The notes below the pieces were generated by a model that worked only from the letters and a program-made list of their open reading frames with translations, did no database searches and was not told where the DNA came from. The position numbers and the translations under genes are program-made. From Lunularia cruciata (taxonomy: Eukaryota > Streptophyta > Marchantiopsida > Lunulariales > Lunulariaceae): a stretch of DNA of 64,000 bases. Shown here one piece after another: positions 23,251 through 33,842 of the stretch. The stretch spans positions 20,862,744 to 20,926,743 of the forward strand of contig OX419759.1 in assembly GCA_948567375.1 (NCBI GenBank), read 5' to 3'. Numbering within the stretch: the first letter of the stretch is position 1; each line of letters starts with the position of its first letter.

Positions 23251-23676
23251 ATCTTGAAGATTTGTAGCTTCAAAATAATTTTCGTAATCAATAAAAATTC
23301 TCCATTGCGTCTAGGAGGTTCTTGCCTTCAAGTACCTTGGGTTTTGGAAATTTAATTTGCTCTTATCTTCTCAAAATGGTGCTCTCTCTGCATTCTCTTG
23401 TCCTTGATGATCTTGTTCTTCCAACAATCAAGTAAGGTGCTTGATTTTTGACTGCATGGCAATGATAACTTAGGGCATTCCCACCATGGCTACTACTCTA
23501 TCAAACTATCTATAATTTATCCAAGTTAACATGTAGATGCAACAAGTTCACTACTCTCCATAAGTTACAATCAAAAGTACCAAGGGTTCATTAGACAAGG
23601 TGATCATATTCAAAAACTTCTGCCCAAAACATGAGATGATAAATTGCATGAAATGATGCTTGGGTAGTACATGGAT
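23251..23676 (-). pseudogene. gypsy-2 gag start, inner part
   Basis: Decayed start of Gag. Its high end (TCCATGTACTACCCAAGCATC on the minus strand, first bases only) corresponds to gypsy-1 near 5165-5185. ATGGA at 23672-23676 is the left target duplication of X-D; the right copy lies at 27453-27457, where the gypsy-2 leader continues. Confidence 0.75.
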
Positions 23677-24346
23677 GTGACAACCCGGCAAATATCACTT
23701 TTGCGGTAATCAGGTAAGTAAAGTTTGTTCCCACAGAGATACTAGTCAGAATTGGTCAAATACAAAGTCAAAGTAACACTTGCAGTTCTTCTTGGTTGTG
23801 TCTTTAATCTCTCAGGTAGAAACCACACCCAGAAGAGAGTAACAAGCACTGACTTGCAGTCTTGTTACAAATTCACACTCCTTAATCACAACTCCATCAA
23901 TTCTTTCCAAACAATCTTGATTGTGATGATTCAGGGTCTCCCAAAAACGGCACTTCATTGCAAAACGACTTTACCTCAAAATTGTGTTCCACCCCTCCAC
24001 TGAAGGCACAACTTCCTTGATCAAAATTGCTTCACATCAACACTGCACTACATTGACAAATGCAGAATACTACCAACACTACAATTCCTCTCAGATCTGT
24101 CAAGGCATTGCTTCGATTGCACTTCACACAAGATCAAACACACAGAATGAAGATCAAGGCTACGGAATCCAACATCCAACAAGCACTCTAACTTGCATTT
24201 CAAATTTCTCCACACACTCACAAACACAATCACAAAGTTGATACTCAAAATCAAGCTCAAGCAACGAGCACTGCTTCACAACACTTCACTTTCTCTATTC
24301 TCAGAAATAATGAGCATTGAACAACATAAGACTACGAATGCCACTC

Positions 24347-24353
24347 TTAAATA
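24347..24353 (-). promoter_or_regulatory. TATA-like box of X-D
   Basis: TATTTAA on the minus strand in the sequence CACTATTTAAGAGTGGC, identical in X-B (11001-11007). The spacing to the 3' end is 670 bases. Confidence 0.6.
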
Positions 24354-24600
24354 GTGAAGCAATCGACAATTATCTTCCTAATGTACCTCTTCCTAATGAC
24401 TCTACAAACCTGCAGATCCAAAATGACAATGCACCTCTTCATATCTACCTATTCAAATCTCAAATTGGTCATTAATCCAATCCAATGTCTACTTCTTCTT
24501 TGGCTTTCAAACCCAAACCAGAAGTAACTTTACTTCCTAATATTCTATCATTGGGTTTCATAACTCCTACATCCTCTACCAGATCTAACAATTCTCTTTC

Positions 24601-27076
24601 CTAATCTGAAATTTCACTAGTGGGTAATCTATCTAACTCCTTATCTGCTGACCCACTCTTCTCTATTGTCACCAATGGTAACTCCAAAGACATCTGCACT
24701 CCTACTTCATCTACTTCGGGTTTGGCTCTAACATCTTTCCAAAGTTTATCTATCTCTAACTTCACTAGATCTAATCTAATTGTGATATTGTCTTTGACTT
24801 CCAATATCTTCCTATCTACCCGAGTTCTAAGACTAATTAACAGAGCATTCAACTTTGTATCCTTTGCATGCCTCCTCCTTGTCTCCTGCACCAACAACTT
24901 CAACTCGTACAGCCTCGTCTCTTCAATATGAACACTGGCTTCTGTACTCAGCATCGCATTCATCCTGATTACGATCTCCTTCAATGGCTCCAATCTCATC
25001 TTCCCTTCACGCTCCTGATCTGCAAGCCAATCTTCCCTATACATTGCCAACTCTGCCTCAAACTCAGCTTTCATAGTTTCTTTCTCTTTCTCCTTCTGCA
25101 CAATCTTCTCCTCCTGATTACAAAGTAACTCTCGTAATCACTCTTCTTCCCTATATCGCACTGTCAACTCCCGTTACCACAGTTGCTTCTTCTCTCTACA
25201 CTCTCCATCACTCTATCAAGCTCTTGTTCCTTCTCTGCTACCCTTGCCATAACATGGATAATTTCTAGTCTAGAATCAGCAAACTGCTACTTCAAGATTT
25301 TGTACTCTACTACTTGTCTTTCCCTTGTTATGTCACTCTTCTTCACAAGTTCTTCTTGATATATCGCTTCTCTCTTCAAGTCCTCAATAACTTGACTCTG
25401 CACTATTGCATCCCCTCGTAGTACTTCCCTTTCCTCCTTACCTTGGGTTATACTCTTCTTCAACTCTGAGTTCTCTTCTTCCAGTCTTGCCAAAACTTAC
25501 ACCACAATCTTCACCTCCGGACATGTCGACTGCATCTCCTTCTTGTGCTCCAACTTCACCAACAATGGGCACACAATTTCTCGTAGGTACTCCACTCCAT
25601 CACTCACACCTACTTCCATCTACGTAGAGATCTCCTTCTTTACCTCTTCTTCTCCCAATACTCGCCTTCTTTGCATTCGTCTTATCGGAATAGACGCTTC
25701 ACTTCCTGAGCTAGCATTTGCCTCTTCCCTTGCCTTTCTCAGACCCGCTTCACACTTCACCTTGCGTCTCAACCAAACTCCTCTCTAAATCGTAAACTTC
25801 TTCTTCTCTGGCTCGTGTACCTCGTCCTCCAACTTTGCATTATTTTCTTCTTTGAGCTCCACTCGAACTTCTTCTTCTTCAACAGCAGGTACCGACATCA
25901 TCTCCTCACCTTTATCACTATCGCTGCTCGTATCCCCACTTTGCAACGTGAGCTCCGGTTTTTCTATGTGTTCCCAGTCTTTGGACTTGCACTTGGCTTT
26001 GCCTTCCAAGTCTACTCTGATGACGCAATCACCACTATGCCTCTCCTTGGGTTTCCTCTCCTAGTCTTCCGAGGTCTTGTCTTCTCTACGTCTTTGCCTT
26101 CTCCTTGTTGACTCCACTTCTTTGACTTCAGAGTACTCACTTCTACCTCTACGCTCTTGCTCGTCTGCGCGTAGTACTCATCAGTGCTTCGGATTTGAAG
26201 AATGTATTGTTGCTCCTCTGCGTCGACTTCTCTTCTCAAGTCGGGATGAAAGTGGGACACCATTCTGTTGCGCTCCGCCAAATTGAGCAAATTCAACCCG
26301 AGGTAGAAATGTGCTGCAAACGGCACAATGTAGTGTGGAGGTGACTTATCTCACAAATTCCACACCATCTGTCTCGTCCTCCCATGGAAGCACCTCGCCC
26401 AGTTGACAGGTTCTCCTTCAAACATCTCATGGAAGAACACTGCTTGGTGTTTCATCACATAAGTCGTCCTCTCCGGCTTCAGGATTGCCATGAGAGCACT
26501 CTTAATCCCTCTCTTCACTAGATCTTTGTAACTCTCGACCTTATACTCATTCTTTGTTCTTTTTGAAGAGAAGGCATCACTCACTTCTTGGGTTTCTTTG
26601 GCTACCTCTCCCTTCCCCAAGAACGTAGCACCTTACTCCGTGCTTGCCTCTCTTCCGAGCACTAATCTCCAATCCAACTCTGTCCAACGAGCCGGATTTC
26701 CTCTCTTCCCCTCTTCCTTGGGGCCATCAAGACACTTACTCTTGATTATCTCAGTCATGAAACATGGAAAACTTACATTCTAGTTCCATGCCAAGAATGT
26801 GATCCAAAGTCGGCTCAAGACTTTGATTCTCACGATCACATCTAACCTTCGAATTGCATGATTTCTCATTGCAAATTTGGAGTTCTTCTTTCCTCCTCCC
26901 ATCTTTCTTGCTTCCTCACTGTCTCTCGGTTTCACTCTCTCGAATTCTCCTCTACACACTAGCGCGTCTTCAACTCTGCTTTCCTTCCCATGATCTCTTG
27001 CAGGATGACTCCTCAACAGCAAAGAAAAATTGCTCAACATCACTTTGTTGTTAGCCCGCTTTTTATAGAGTCGCAC
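24601..27076 (-). pseudogene. X-D coding region, unknown protein, lightly broken
   Basis: Minus-strand frame running over about 2.4 kb with few breaks: 27076 to about 26012 is one frame with stops near 26780, 26640 and 26350, and later parts need one or two frameshifts. Parts: a basic N-terminal block (RRLDVIVRIKVLSRLW), a WTELDWRLVLGRE segment, a conserved core (LKPERTTYVMKHQAVFFHEM, VNWARCF, VPFAAHFYLGLNLL), a basic stretch (RPRKTRRGNPRRG), an acidic stretch, then long charged coiled-coil-like helices to the end (MQKEKEKETMKAEFEAELAM at 25101). X-E has the same order. I do not recognise it; it has no reverse transcriptase, integrase or transposase motif. Weak similarity of the core to plant transposon-associated domains is inference. 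Confidence 0.6.
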
Positions 27077-27452
27077 CTTCTTCGTCTCTCTTCAATTCAA
27101 GTTTCTACCAAGAAATCACACCTCTTGCATGCGCATGTCACTGTCAATTGTACTTCACACGTATGGCCACCGGTTTTGAACGGTCCCTTTTTGAATTTCT
27201 TGCCCCAAATAAAGGTTGTTACACTGTTTTTGCCTTGGGTTGAGCTCCCCCCGATACAAAGACTCCTTACTTCGGGTTGTATGATGACAAGGCAAGTCCA
27301 AGTACTTTGCCTTATGACCCAAAGCTACTTTACCTTGGGTTTCATCCCGAAGACTCTTTTCTCTGCCTTCTTTGGCCATACAGGCGCAATCTGACTTCTC
27401 TATACACTTCTTCTTCTCCATTTCGAAAAAAACAAAAAATGTGGGTACCAAA

Positions 27453-27536
27453 ATGGACACAAAACTCTAATGGTTTGATGAAAATAGATTTGGTGGTCCA
27501 TAAATTATATCCATCCCATTCTTGCTCTAATACCAA
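27453..27536 (-). other. gypsy-2 leader and primer-binding site
   Basis: Aligns with gypsy-1 5080-5164. The primer site TGGTATTAGAGCA (27523-27535 on the minus strand) pairs with initiator Met tRNA with one change. Confidence 0.8.
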
Positions 27537-27947
27537 TGTAATAGACCAAGGAAAGAAATACGAGAATGCAAGATCAAAGTGAAAAATCACATTAGGACTC
27601 TTGAATGAGGAAAACTTTGAATGCCTAGCATGAGCTTAGGCTTTGGTATTTAATAGAACATACAAGGCTCTTGAGAAGCTTCCAAGAAGCTTCTTTCTTA
27701 GAGTGCAAGCCAAGCTAATCAAGAAGCTTCCTTCTAGAAGCAAGCATGCAAGCTAAGCTAGCCGAGAAGCTTCCAACAAAGCTTCCTCTTAGAAATTGCC
27801 ACTTAGCATGCACATTACCCAATACATAGAAGGTACCAAGTAGCTTCCTAGATACATCTAGAATATATTTATAATTCTTGGCTAATTTGGCCTATTTGCT
27901 ATTTTGTTAGTCTTGACTAACTCTTTTGTAAACTCCATATTGTTACA
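27537..27947 (-). repeat. gypsy-2 5' LTR
   Basis: 411 bases, minus orientation, matching 18632-19126 but with a shorter palindromic section. The TG start at 27947 adjoins the target duplication AAATT. Confidence 0.92.
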
Positions 27948-27952
27948 AAATT

Positions 27953-28538
27953 GATCTTGAAGGAGCAATTCTAATTACGCAACAACAATATTGACTCAAT
28001 CCTAAGTACTCATTGGTGGTGAAAGATGACATAGATAAGTAAATTTGGGGTAGAATTATCTTTTTGGTGCTTAATAATGAGTGGGTATCTCATTGTCATG
28101 GTACCCTAGAAGAAGATAGGGAAGATTAGAGCGTGCCAAGATTTCTATAAGTCTAATGTAGCTACAAAACAAGTTTGTCACCCTCTCCCTATCATAGATC
28201 TTATTTCTTATGAGGTAGTTGGTCATGAGTGCTACAACTTTCAAGATGGTTTTTCAATATATAACCAAGTCTCTATTCAGGAATTGGACAAGAGACAAGA
28301 CTACCTTCACTACCAATCGGAGGAGATATTGTTATAACCTAATCCCATTTGGCTTGTGTAATACATATGTAACATAGAGGACTACCGCCATCTTCAAAGA
28401 CTAACTATGGAAATTCATGGAAATCTTCATAGACAATTTTTGTATCTTTGGCCACAAGAAGGACCACATTTCATTCTTACACCAAATAGTTGAATGATAT
28501 CTATCCTTTGGAGAAACGCTGCTTTATCATGACCAAAA
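27953..28538 (+). pseudogene. Host gypsy H, RT part before X-E
   Basis: Reads, with stops, as a Ty3/gypsy RT of a lineage different from gypsy-0/1/2: HPLPIIDLISYEVVGHECY, NFQDGFSIYNQVSIQE, NPIWLV, and a region corresponding to the FMDNFCIFG catalytic block near 28430. It breaks at CATGACCAAAA, where X-E begins; CAAAA (28534-28538) is its left target duplication. The downstream half resumes at 32329. Confidence 0.75.
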
Positions 28539-28887
28539 TGTAGTACCTACATTTTTTTCTATTTTGAAGAAGAAGTGTACAAACAAAATTGTATTGAACC
28601 CAAATGGTATTGAAAGAAGAAGAATTGCAACCCAAAGTAAACTAACTTCATGTCAAAACCAAAGTAAGGAAACTTTGCTCTGGGGTGATCAACCCAATGC
28701 AAAGATGGCATAACAACTTTCCTTCAGGTTTTTCAATCAAGACAGGACAAGTAAGAAATTGGCTAAGGCAAGAACAACTAGTCTTGATAGTGCGAGGATG
28801 AACTCATGCATAAGGTGTGAGTTTTAGTGAAAATTGATGGAAGAATGATCGATCCGCAAAGCACTATAAAATTGAAACTTCATCAAA

Positions 28888-31160
28888 ATGTCACACAAGT
28901 ATCCATTGAGTAGCAAATCCAAAGGAGTGCCTATAGCAAAGCTAGTCGATATTTTGATGTTTAACAATTTTGAAGGAGTTAGGATCTCAAGACCAGGAGA
29001 GAGTAGAATTATCTTTCAGCTACCTCATGTTAGAGATCACACCATGCTAAAGAAGGGTGAGAAGAAGAGTTCATTGCTTGCAGTAAGAAACCCAGTTATT
29101 TGAAGATGAGATATGATAGCCAAGATTGAAGTACTGAGTAGGCTTTGTATCACAATTTTGGCATGGAATTGGAACTTGAGGTTTCTAGAGTTCATGGCAT
29201 AAGTAACTGCAAGTGATTGTGAAGAAGGGCCTGAGACTAAGGGGAAGAGAGGAAATTCGGCTTGATGGACAAAGTTGGATTGGAGATTGGTGTTGGGAAG
29301 AGAGGCCAATGAGGAAACTGGGGCTATGTTCCTTGGGAAGGGAGAGCTTACGGAGGAGACAAACAAAATTTGGAATTCCTTCACTACACCACGTATAAAG
29401 AATGGGTACAAAGTTGATACCTATCAGGACCCAATCAGATGAAGCATCATTGGGATGATTATGGCACACTTCAAGCCGGATCGCATGACATATGTGATGA
29501 AGTACCAAGCAGTGTTCTTTCACCAGATGGCACCGGTGAATTGGGCAAAGTGCTTTCGTCAACAAATGCAACAAACGGTGTGGTGTTGGAGAGATCAAGA
29601 TGCTCCTTATTATTTGGTGCCATTTGTTGCACAACTCTACTTTGGATTGAATCTGATGAAGGAGACCAAGTGAAGGAAGATGGTATCTCACTTTCATCCA
29701 GACTTATGAAAGGCTGCGGATGAGGAGGAACAACAGTATATCCAACACATCCAAAGTAGTGATGAGCACTATGCATAAATAGAGTAGCACATGAGGGTAG
29801 TAGTGAACATCCCAAAGACAATGAAGTGAAGTTGTCTTGAGGAGAGCATGTCACCAACAACCAAAGAAAACAAGAAAGGTGAACTCGAGGCAAGACATTG
29901 TGGTAATTGATGAGTTGTTGGGAGCAAAAGAGTCAGAAGGCAAAGCCAAGTACAAGTCAAAAGACTCGGGAGAAGAAGAAAAACCAGAGTTGATGTTGCG
30001 GGGCAAAGGGTTGAGCAGCAAAAGTGAAGGTGAGGCAAAAGTTCAGCATCGAGGTGAAGATGATGCTAACAACAAAGAACAATAGTTTCATGCAACAATC
30101 AATTGTATGGAAGGAGGAGGAATCCTATGCCCAGAATTGCCAAGCATAGAGTTGGAAGAGACCCTAGAGGCCGAGCCAAAGTCGGAGTTTCAAAAGGGTA
30201 GTTGATTGAGGAGGAGTGTTCCTATTGCGGGTGCAAAAGCAAGCAATGTAAGCCCAATAGTGGAAAATGGAGAGAGATGGATGATATGCCCTTGAGAGTG
30301 AGAAGGCTAAGACTTCAAAGTAAAGCTCCAATAGAAGAAGTGAGGAGAGGAGAATCTAAGATTTCAAGGGACTTTGATGGAGTAGAGTACTTGTTGTAGG
30401 TAGTTTGTCCTTTGTTGTTGCAATTAAAGAAGAAAAGAGAAGAGTTGAAGAGAGATCACTCAGAAATGAAAGATGAATTTGCAAAAGTGCAATATATGAG
30501 TGAGGAAAGTTTGGAGTTGAGAAAAAAAATAATCTGTGGAGAGCAAGAATTAGCAGAACTCAGGACTGAAGTAGAGCTTAAGAGGAAGGAGATTGAGAGC
30601 CTGACATAGGACTTCATGAAGAGAGGCGAAGCCATGGCAAAGCAAGAGGAAGAAAGAAGAGAGCAAGTAGAGAAAATTGAGACCTTGAGACCTTGAGACC
30701 TTGAGAGTAGAAGTGCATGACACGTGAGTGAAGGTCATTCACTTGAAAGCGATGGCAACAGTAATTGAGTGAGAGTTGGAGAGTTTGAAGACAAGTGTGG
30801 TGGAGAAAGATAGAGCTTGGCATAGAGAGTTAGCTATGCAAAATCAAGAAGAAGAGCGATTGCATGGTTTAGTCAGAGGAATGGAGGAGGAACTTGGACA
30901 AAGTGTGAAGGAGAAGGAAGCTTTGAAGGCCAAGTTGGAAGATGAAGTAAAGATGTATCATGAGGAGTTATTAGCAAAGAGAGAGAAGTTGCAGAAGCCA
31001 AGGCAAGAGACAATTAAAGAAGTAGTGGTGAGGGTGAAGGTAATGCTTGGAGTGATGTCTCAGAGTCAATTAGAGGAATCAAGACTACATGAGTTGAAGT
31101 TGCTGGTGAAAGAGATGAGGAAGAAGAAAGCAAAAGACATCAAGTTGAATAAATATTAAT
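28888..31160 (+). pseudogene. X-E coding region, unknown protein, broken
   Basis: Same protein as in X-D on the plus strand. The core is at 29455-29673 (FKPDRMTYVMKYQAVFF, VNWAKCF, VPFVAQLYFGLNLM), an acidic and basic stretch follows (29837-30085), then coiled-coil-like helices (30412-30609 and 30776-31159; ELKLLVKEMRKKKAKDIKLN matches ELKLLVQETRRRHAKDTKLN of X-D). Frames shift several times. That two copies in different places agree so well in protein over the coil region suggests it was translated when the family was active. Confidence 0.6.
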
Positions 31161-31640
31161 TTGCTTAAGAGATCGAGTAGATAGGAAGATGTTAGAAGTA
31201 GGAGACAATGTGTATCTTAGGTTAGATTTAGTACATTTAGAGTTAGAGACTTTGGAGTAGTGTTAAGGGAGATAAGAAGTTTGATGTAGCATATATAGGA
31301 GTGCAAGTGTCTTTGGATCAGTTACTTGAGACAATAGAGAGGAATGCATCAAAAGATAAAGACATAGATAGCTTACCCATGGTCTTAATTAAAGAGTGAA
31401 GTGAAGAAGTGATAGAATTAGTAGAAGGTGTAGTAGAAGGTGTAGTAGAAGAAGATAGACCTAAAGAAGGAGAAGTGATATGAGGATCATCAGGTTTGGA
31501 AGCCAAAGTTGAGGTAGACATTGGATTGGAGTAGTAAACAGTTTGAGATTTGAAGAGATGCATTCTCATTTTGGATCTGTAGGTTGGTAAAGTTGTTGTA
31601 GAACGGCATGTTACTTAGATAACTATCAAAGTGCTCAGCC

Positions 31641-31648
31641 TATTTAAA
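31641..31648 (+). promoter_or_regulatory. TATA-like box of X-E
   Basis: TATTTAAA in CAGCC-TATTTAAAGG, 680 bases from the 3' terminus. Conserved in position in four copies of family X. Confidence 0.6.
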
Positions 31649-32328
31649 GGAAGCATTTGTAGTGTTCTATTGTTCAATATTCCAATTTTTTGAAGATAGA
31701 TGAAGCAAAGTGCTAATTCTTAGTGCTCATCACTTGAGCTTAATTTTGAGTATCAGGTTTGTGTTTGTGTTTGTGTTTGTGAGTGTGTGGAGAATTTTGA
31801 AGTGCAAATAGTGTGCATGTTGGATGTTGGATTCCACGGCCTTGATCTTTGTTTTGTGTGTTGGATCTTGAGTGAAGTGCAATAAAAGCAATGCCATGAC
31901 AGATCTGCAAAGAATTATAGTGTTGGTAGTATTCTGCATTTGTGAGTGCAGTGTGAGTTTAATGTGAAGCAATTTTTAATCAAGGAAGTTGTGCCTTCAA
32001 TGGACGGGTGGAATACAATTTTGAGGCGAAGTCTTTTTGCATTGAATAAGCCATCTTTGGGAGAATCTAAATCATCACTAATCAAAGTTGGTTTGGAAAG
32101 ATTGGAGAGTATTGCGATTATGGGTGTGTAAATTTGGTGACGAGACTATGATCAGTGCTTGTTACTCTCTTCTAGGTGTGGTTTTCTACCTAAGAGATTA
32201 AATCAAACTTAAATAGGACTAAATTGTTACCATTTGCTTTGTGTTTGACCATTTTTTACTAGTATCTATGTGGGAACAAACTCTATTTACATGATTATTG
32301 CAAAAGTGATACTTGTTAGGTTGTCACA

Positions 32329-32551
32329 CAAAGGCATCTTCCTTAGACATCAAGTTTCAAGAAAGAGGAGTGGAGGTGGATGTAGAGAAGGTAAAAGTGA
32401 TTCAATCCCTTGAATCACCAAAGAACTTGAGGGAGTTGAGAGCCTTAATAGGCCATGAGGGATACAAAAAGATGTTCATTCCCACCTATACAATCCTAGT
32501 GGCACGCCTCACAAAGTTGTTGAAGAAAGTTAAAGATTACTTGTAGGCAAA
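32329..32551 (+). pseudogene. Host gypsy H, RT thumb after X-E
   Basis: Reads GIF-RHQVS, then the open frame VEVDVEKVKVIQSLESPKNL, LRALIGHEGYKKMFIPTYTI, LTKLLKK, the standard end of a gypsy RT. It joins logically to 28538. Y2 interrupts it at 32552. Confidence 0.85.
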
Positions 32552-33053
32552 TGTAAAACCATTAGCTAGACAAATTTGTTTGGTAATATTTTTAGAGATC
32601 TTATACATGATGGTATAAGTAGATCAAATAGAGAAGTCACCAAAAGAAGACTTCCACTAATAAGGTAAAGGTAAAAAATACATCATAAACTTTAGAGCCA
32701 ATTTTGGAGGCCTAAACAAAAGAACTAGGCTGCAAAAGATAGAATCCTTTGTTGGTCTTGTCAAGATTTTTTCAACGGTACCTTTTTCGTACTACTTTGA
32801 GCTTCATATAGAAATATTCCCAAAAGATTCTCAAAAGACCAACCAAAGAGAATGAGGATCCACATATCACCAATCCATGCATATAGTCTAAGGGTGTAGC
32901 TTGGTGACATCACCAATCCATATATCTAATCTAAGGGTGTGGCTCCCTTGGATGGGATCCTCTTTGCTATATAATAAAGATAGAGTACTCCTTTGGAGCA
33001 TAAGAGTCTTTTTGAGAGTTCCAATCTTGTGTGCTTTTGTGTTTAAGCTTTCA
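32552..33053 (+). mobile_element. Y2: solo LTR of family Y
   Basis: Starts TGTAAAACCATTAGCTAGAC and ends AAGCTTTCA, about 502 bases, matching Y1 (reverse) and Y3. Flanking GCAAA (32547-32551) and CCAAA (33054-33058) are a 5-bp duplication with one mismatch. TATA-like CTATATAATAAAG near 32968. Gypsy H resumes after it. Confidence 0.75.
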
Positions 33054-33400
33054 CCAAAAGGAGCAAGAAGAAGCCTTTTTGCACCAAAAGAAGAATTGGT
33101 GGAAGTACCAATGATAAGAGCTCCTTGTTGGGAAAATAATTTCTATGTTTACATGGATACACCCTTAGTTGCAATATGAATAGTACTCAGCCAAAAAGAA
33201 TAAGAATGAGAATAAGAAGGATAATCCGGTGTACTATGCCAATCAACAACTATCTATGGCTGAGTGAAACTATACCACCATAGAGAAGGAAGCATTACGG
33301 ATTGTATATGCCTATAAGAAATTTTTCTATTACTTGTTGGGTTACAAATTTTTCATGCATATTGTCATTTCATTAAACAAGGATGAGAATGACCGCTAGG
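33054..33400 (+). pseudogene. Host gypsy H, RNase H region
   Basis: Continues H after Y2: PMIRAPCWENNFYVYMD then, with shifts, NPVYYANQQLSMAE, NYTTIEKEALRIVYAYKKF and YYLLGYKFFMHI, an ordered gypsy RNase H signature. It fades into other DNA at SLNKDEND near 33395. No integrase is found. Confidence 0.8.
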
Positions 33401-33811
33401 GTAAAGAAGTTCAATCTACCCACTAAAATACCAAAGGAAGTCAAGGATGGTATCTAGACCAAAGCTAGCATATTGGCCATAAGGAAGTGTGATGAAGAAG
33501 CTGGACCATTGGGCACTAGGGAAGGAAAAGGAGAAAGGCAAGGAGAAGTAAGACCTACAGAGTCCTAGCACAAAGATGCACAAGAACACCAAGATCCAAG
33601 AGTAATAGAAGTGGAAGGAGTATTGAAGGCCAAAGAGGTATCCAAAACCAAAGGATTGGTTCAAGATGAAGATAAGGATCAAGACAAAGAAAGATTCAAG
33701 GTCAAAGTTCCAAAGGATGACCAAGGAATAGTGTAGGAGGATGAAAAACCTACCCTCTTTGTCAAGATAGAGGAGGAGAAAGGAAAATATTTGCCACTCA
33801 CAAAGAAGAAG

Positions 33812-33842
<31 letters not shown>

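Larger units (their letters stand above)
23677..27452 (-). mobile_element. X-D: full-length family X element
   Basis: 3776 bases between exact ATGGA duplications (23672-23676 and 27453-27457). Plus-strand ends are TGTGACAACCCGG and GTGGGTACCAAA; the terminal CA of other copies is AA here. No LTR pair is present inside. On the minus strand it has a long coding remnant (27076 to 24601), a TATA-like box (24347-24353) 670 bases from the 3' end, then a tail whose last 100 bases are the best conserved part between copies. TG...CA termini and a 5-bp duplication point to an LTR, so this is most simply a giant solo LTR. Confidence 0.85.
18632..27947 (-). mobile_element. gypsy-2: chromovirus of the gypsy-1 family, carrying X-D
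   Basis: Minus-strand LTR retrotransposon with LTRs at 27537-27947 (5') and 18632-19126 (3'), both TGTAACAATATGGAG at the start. Flanking AAATT on each side is an exact 5-bp target duplication. Without the 3.8-kb X-D insertion its body is about 5.5 kb, like gypsy-1. Primer-binding site at 27523-27535. The domains match gypsy-1 throughout. Stops and frameshifts show it is inactive. It sits inside another gypsy element, H. Confidence 0.95.
28539..32328 (+). mobile_element. X-E: full-length family X element, sense on plus strand
   Basis: 3790 bases from TGTAGTACCTACA to GGTTGTCACA. CAAAA (28534-28538) and CAAAG (32329-32333) form a 5-bp duplication with one mismatch, and the interrupted gypsy H reads through once X-E is removed, which fixes both borders. 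It is the same length as X-D within 14 bases. It holds the coding remnant 28888-31160 and a TATA-like box at 31641-31648, 680 bases from the end, followed by a (TTTGTG)n tract at 31757-31785 and the conserved tail. No reverse transcriptase and no internal LTRs. Confidence 0.88.

Noticed and set aside
25406-26286. Several plus-strand frames rich in Ser, Leu and Phe
   Set aside because: They are antisense to the charged coiled-coil protein of X-D, which is confirmed by X-E in the other orientation.
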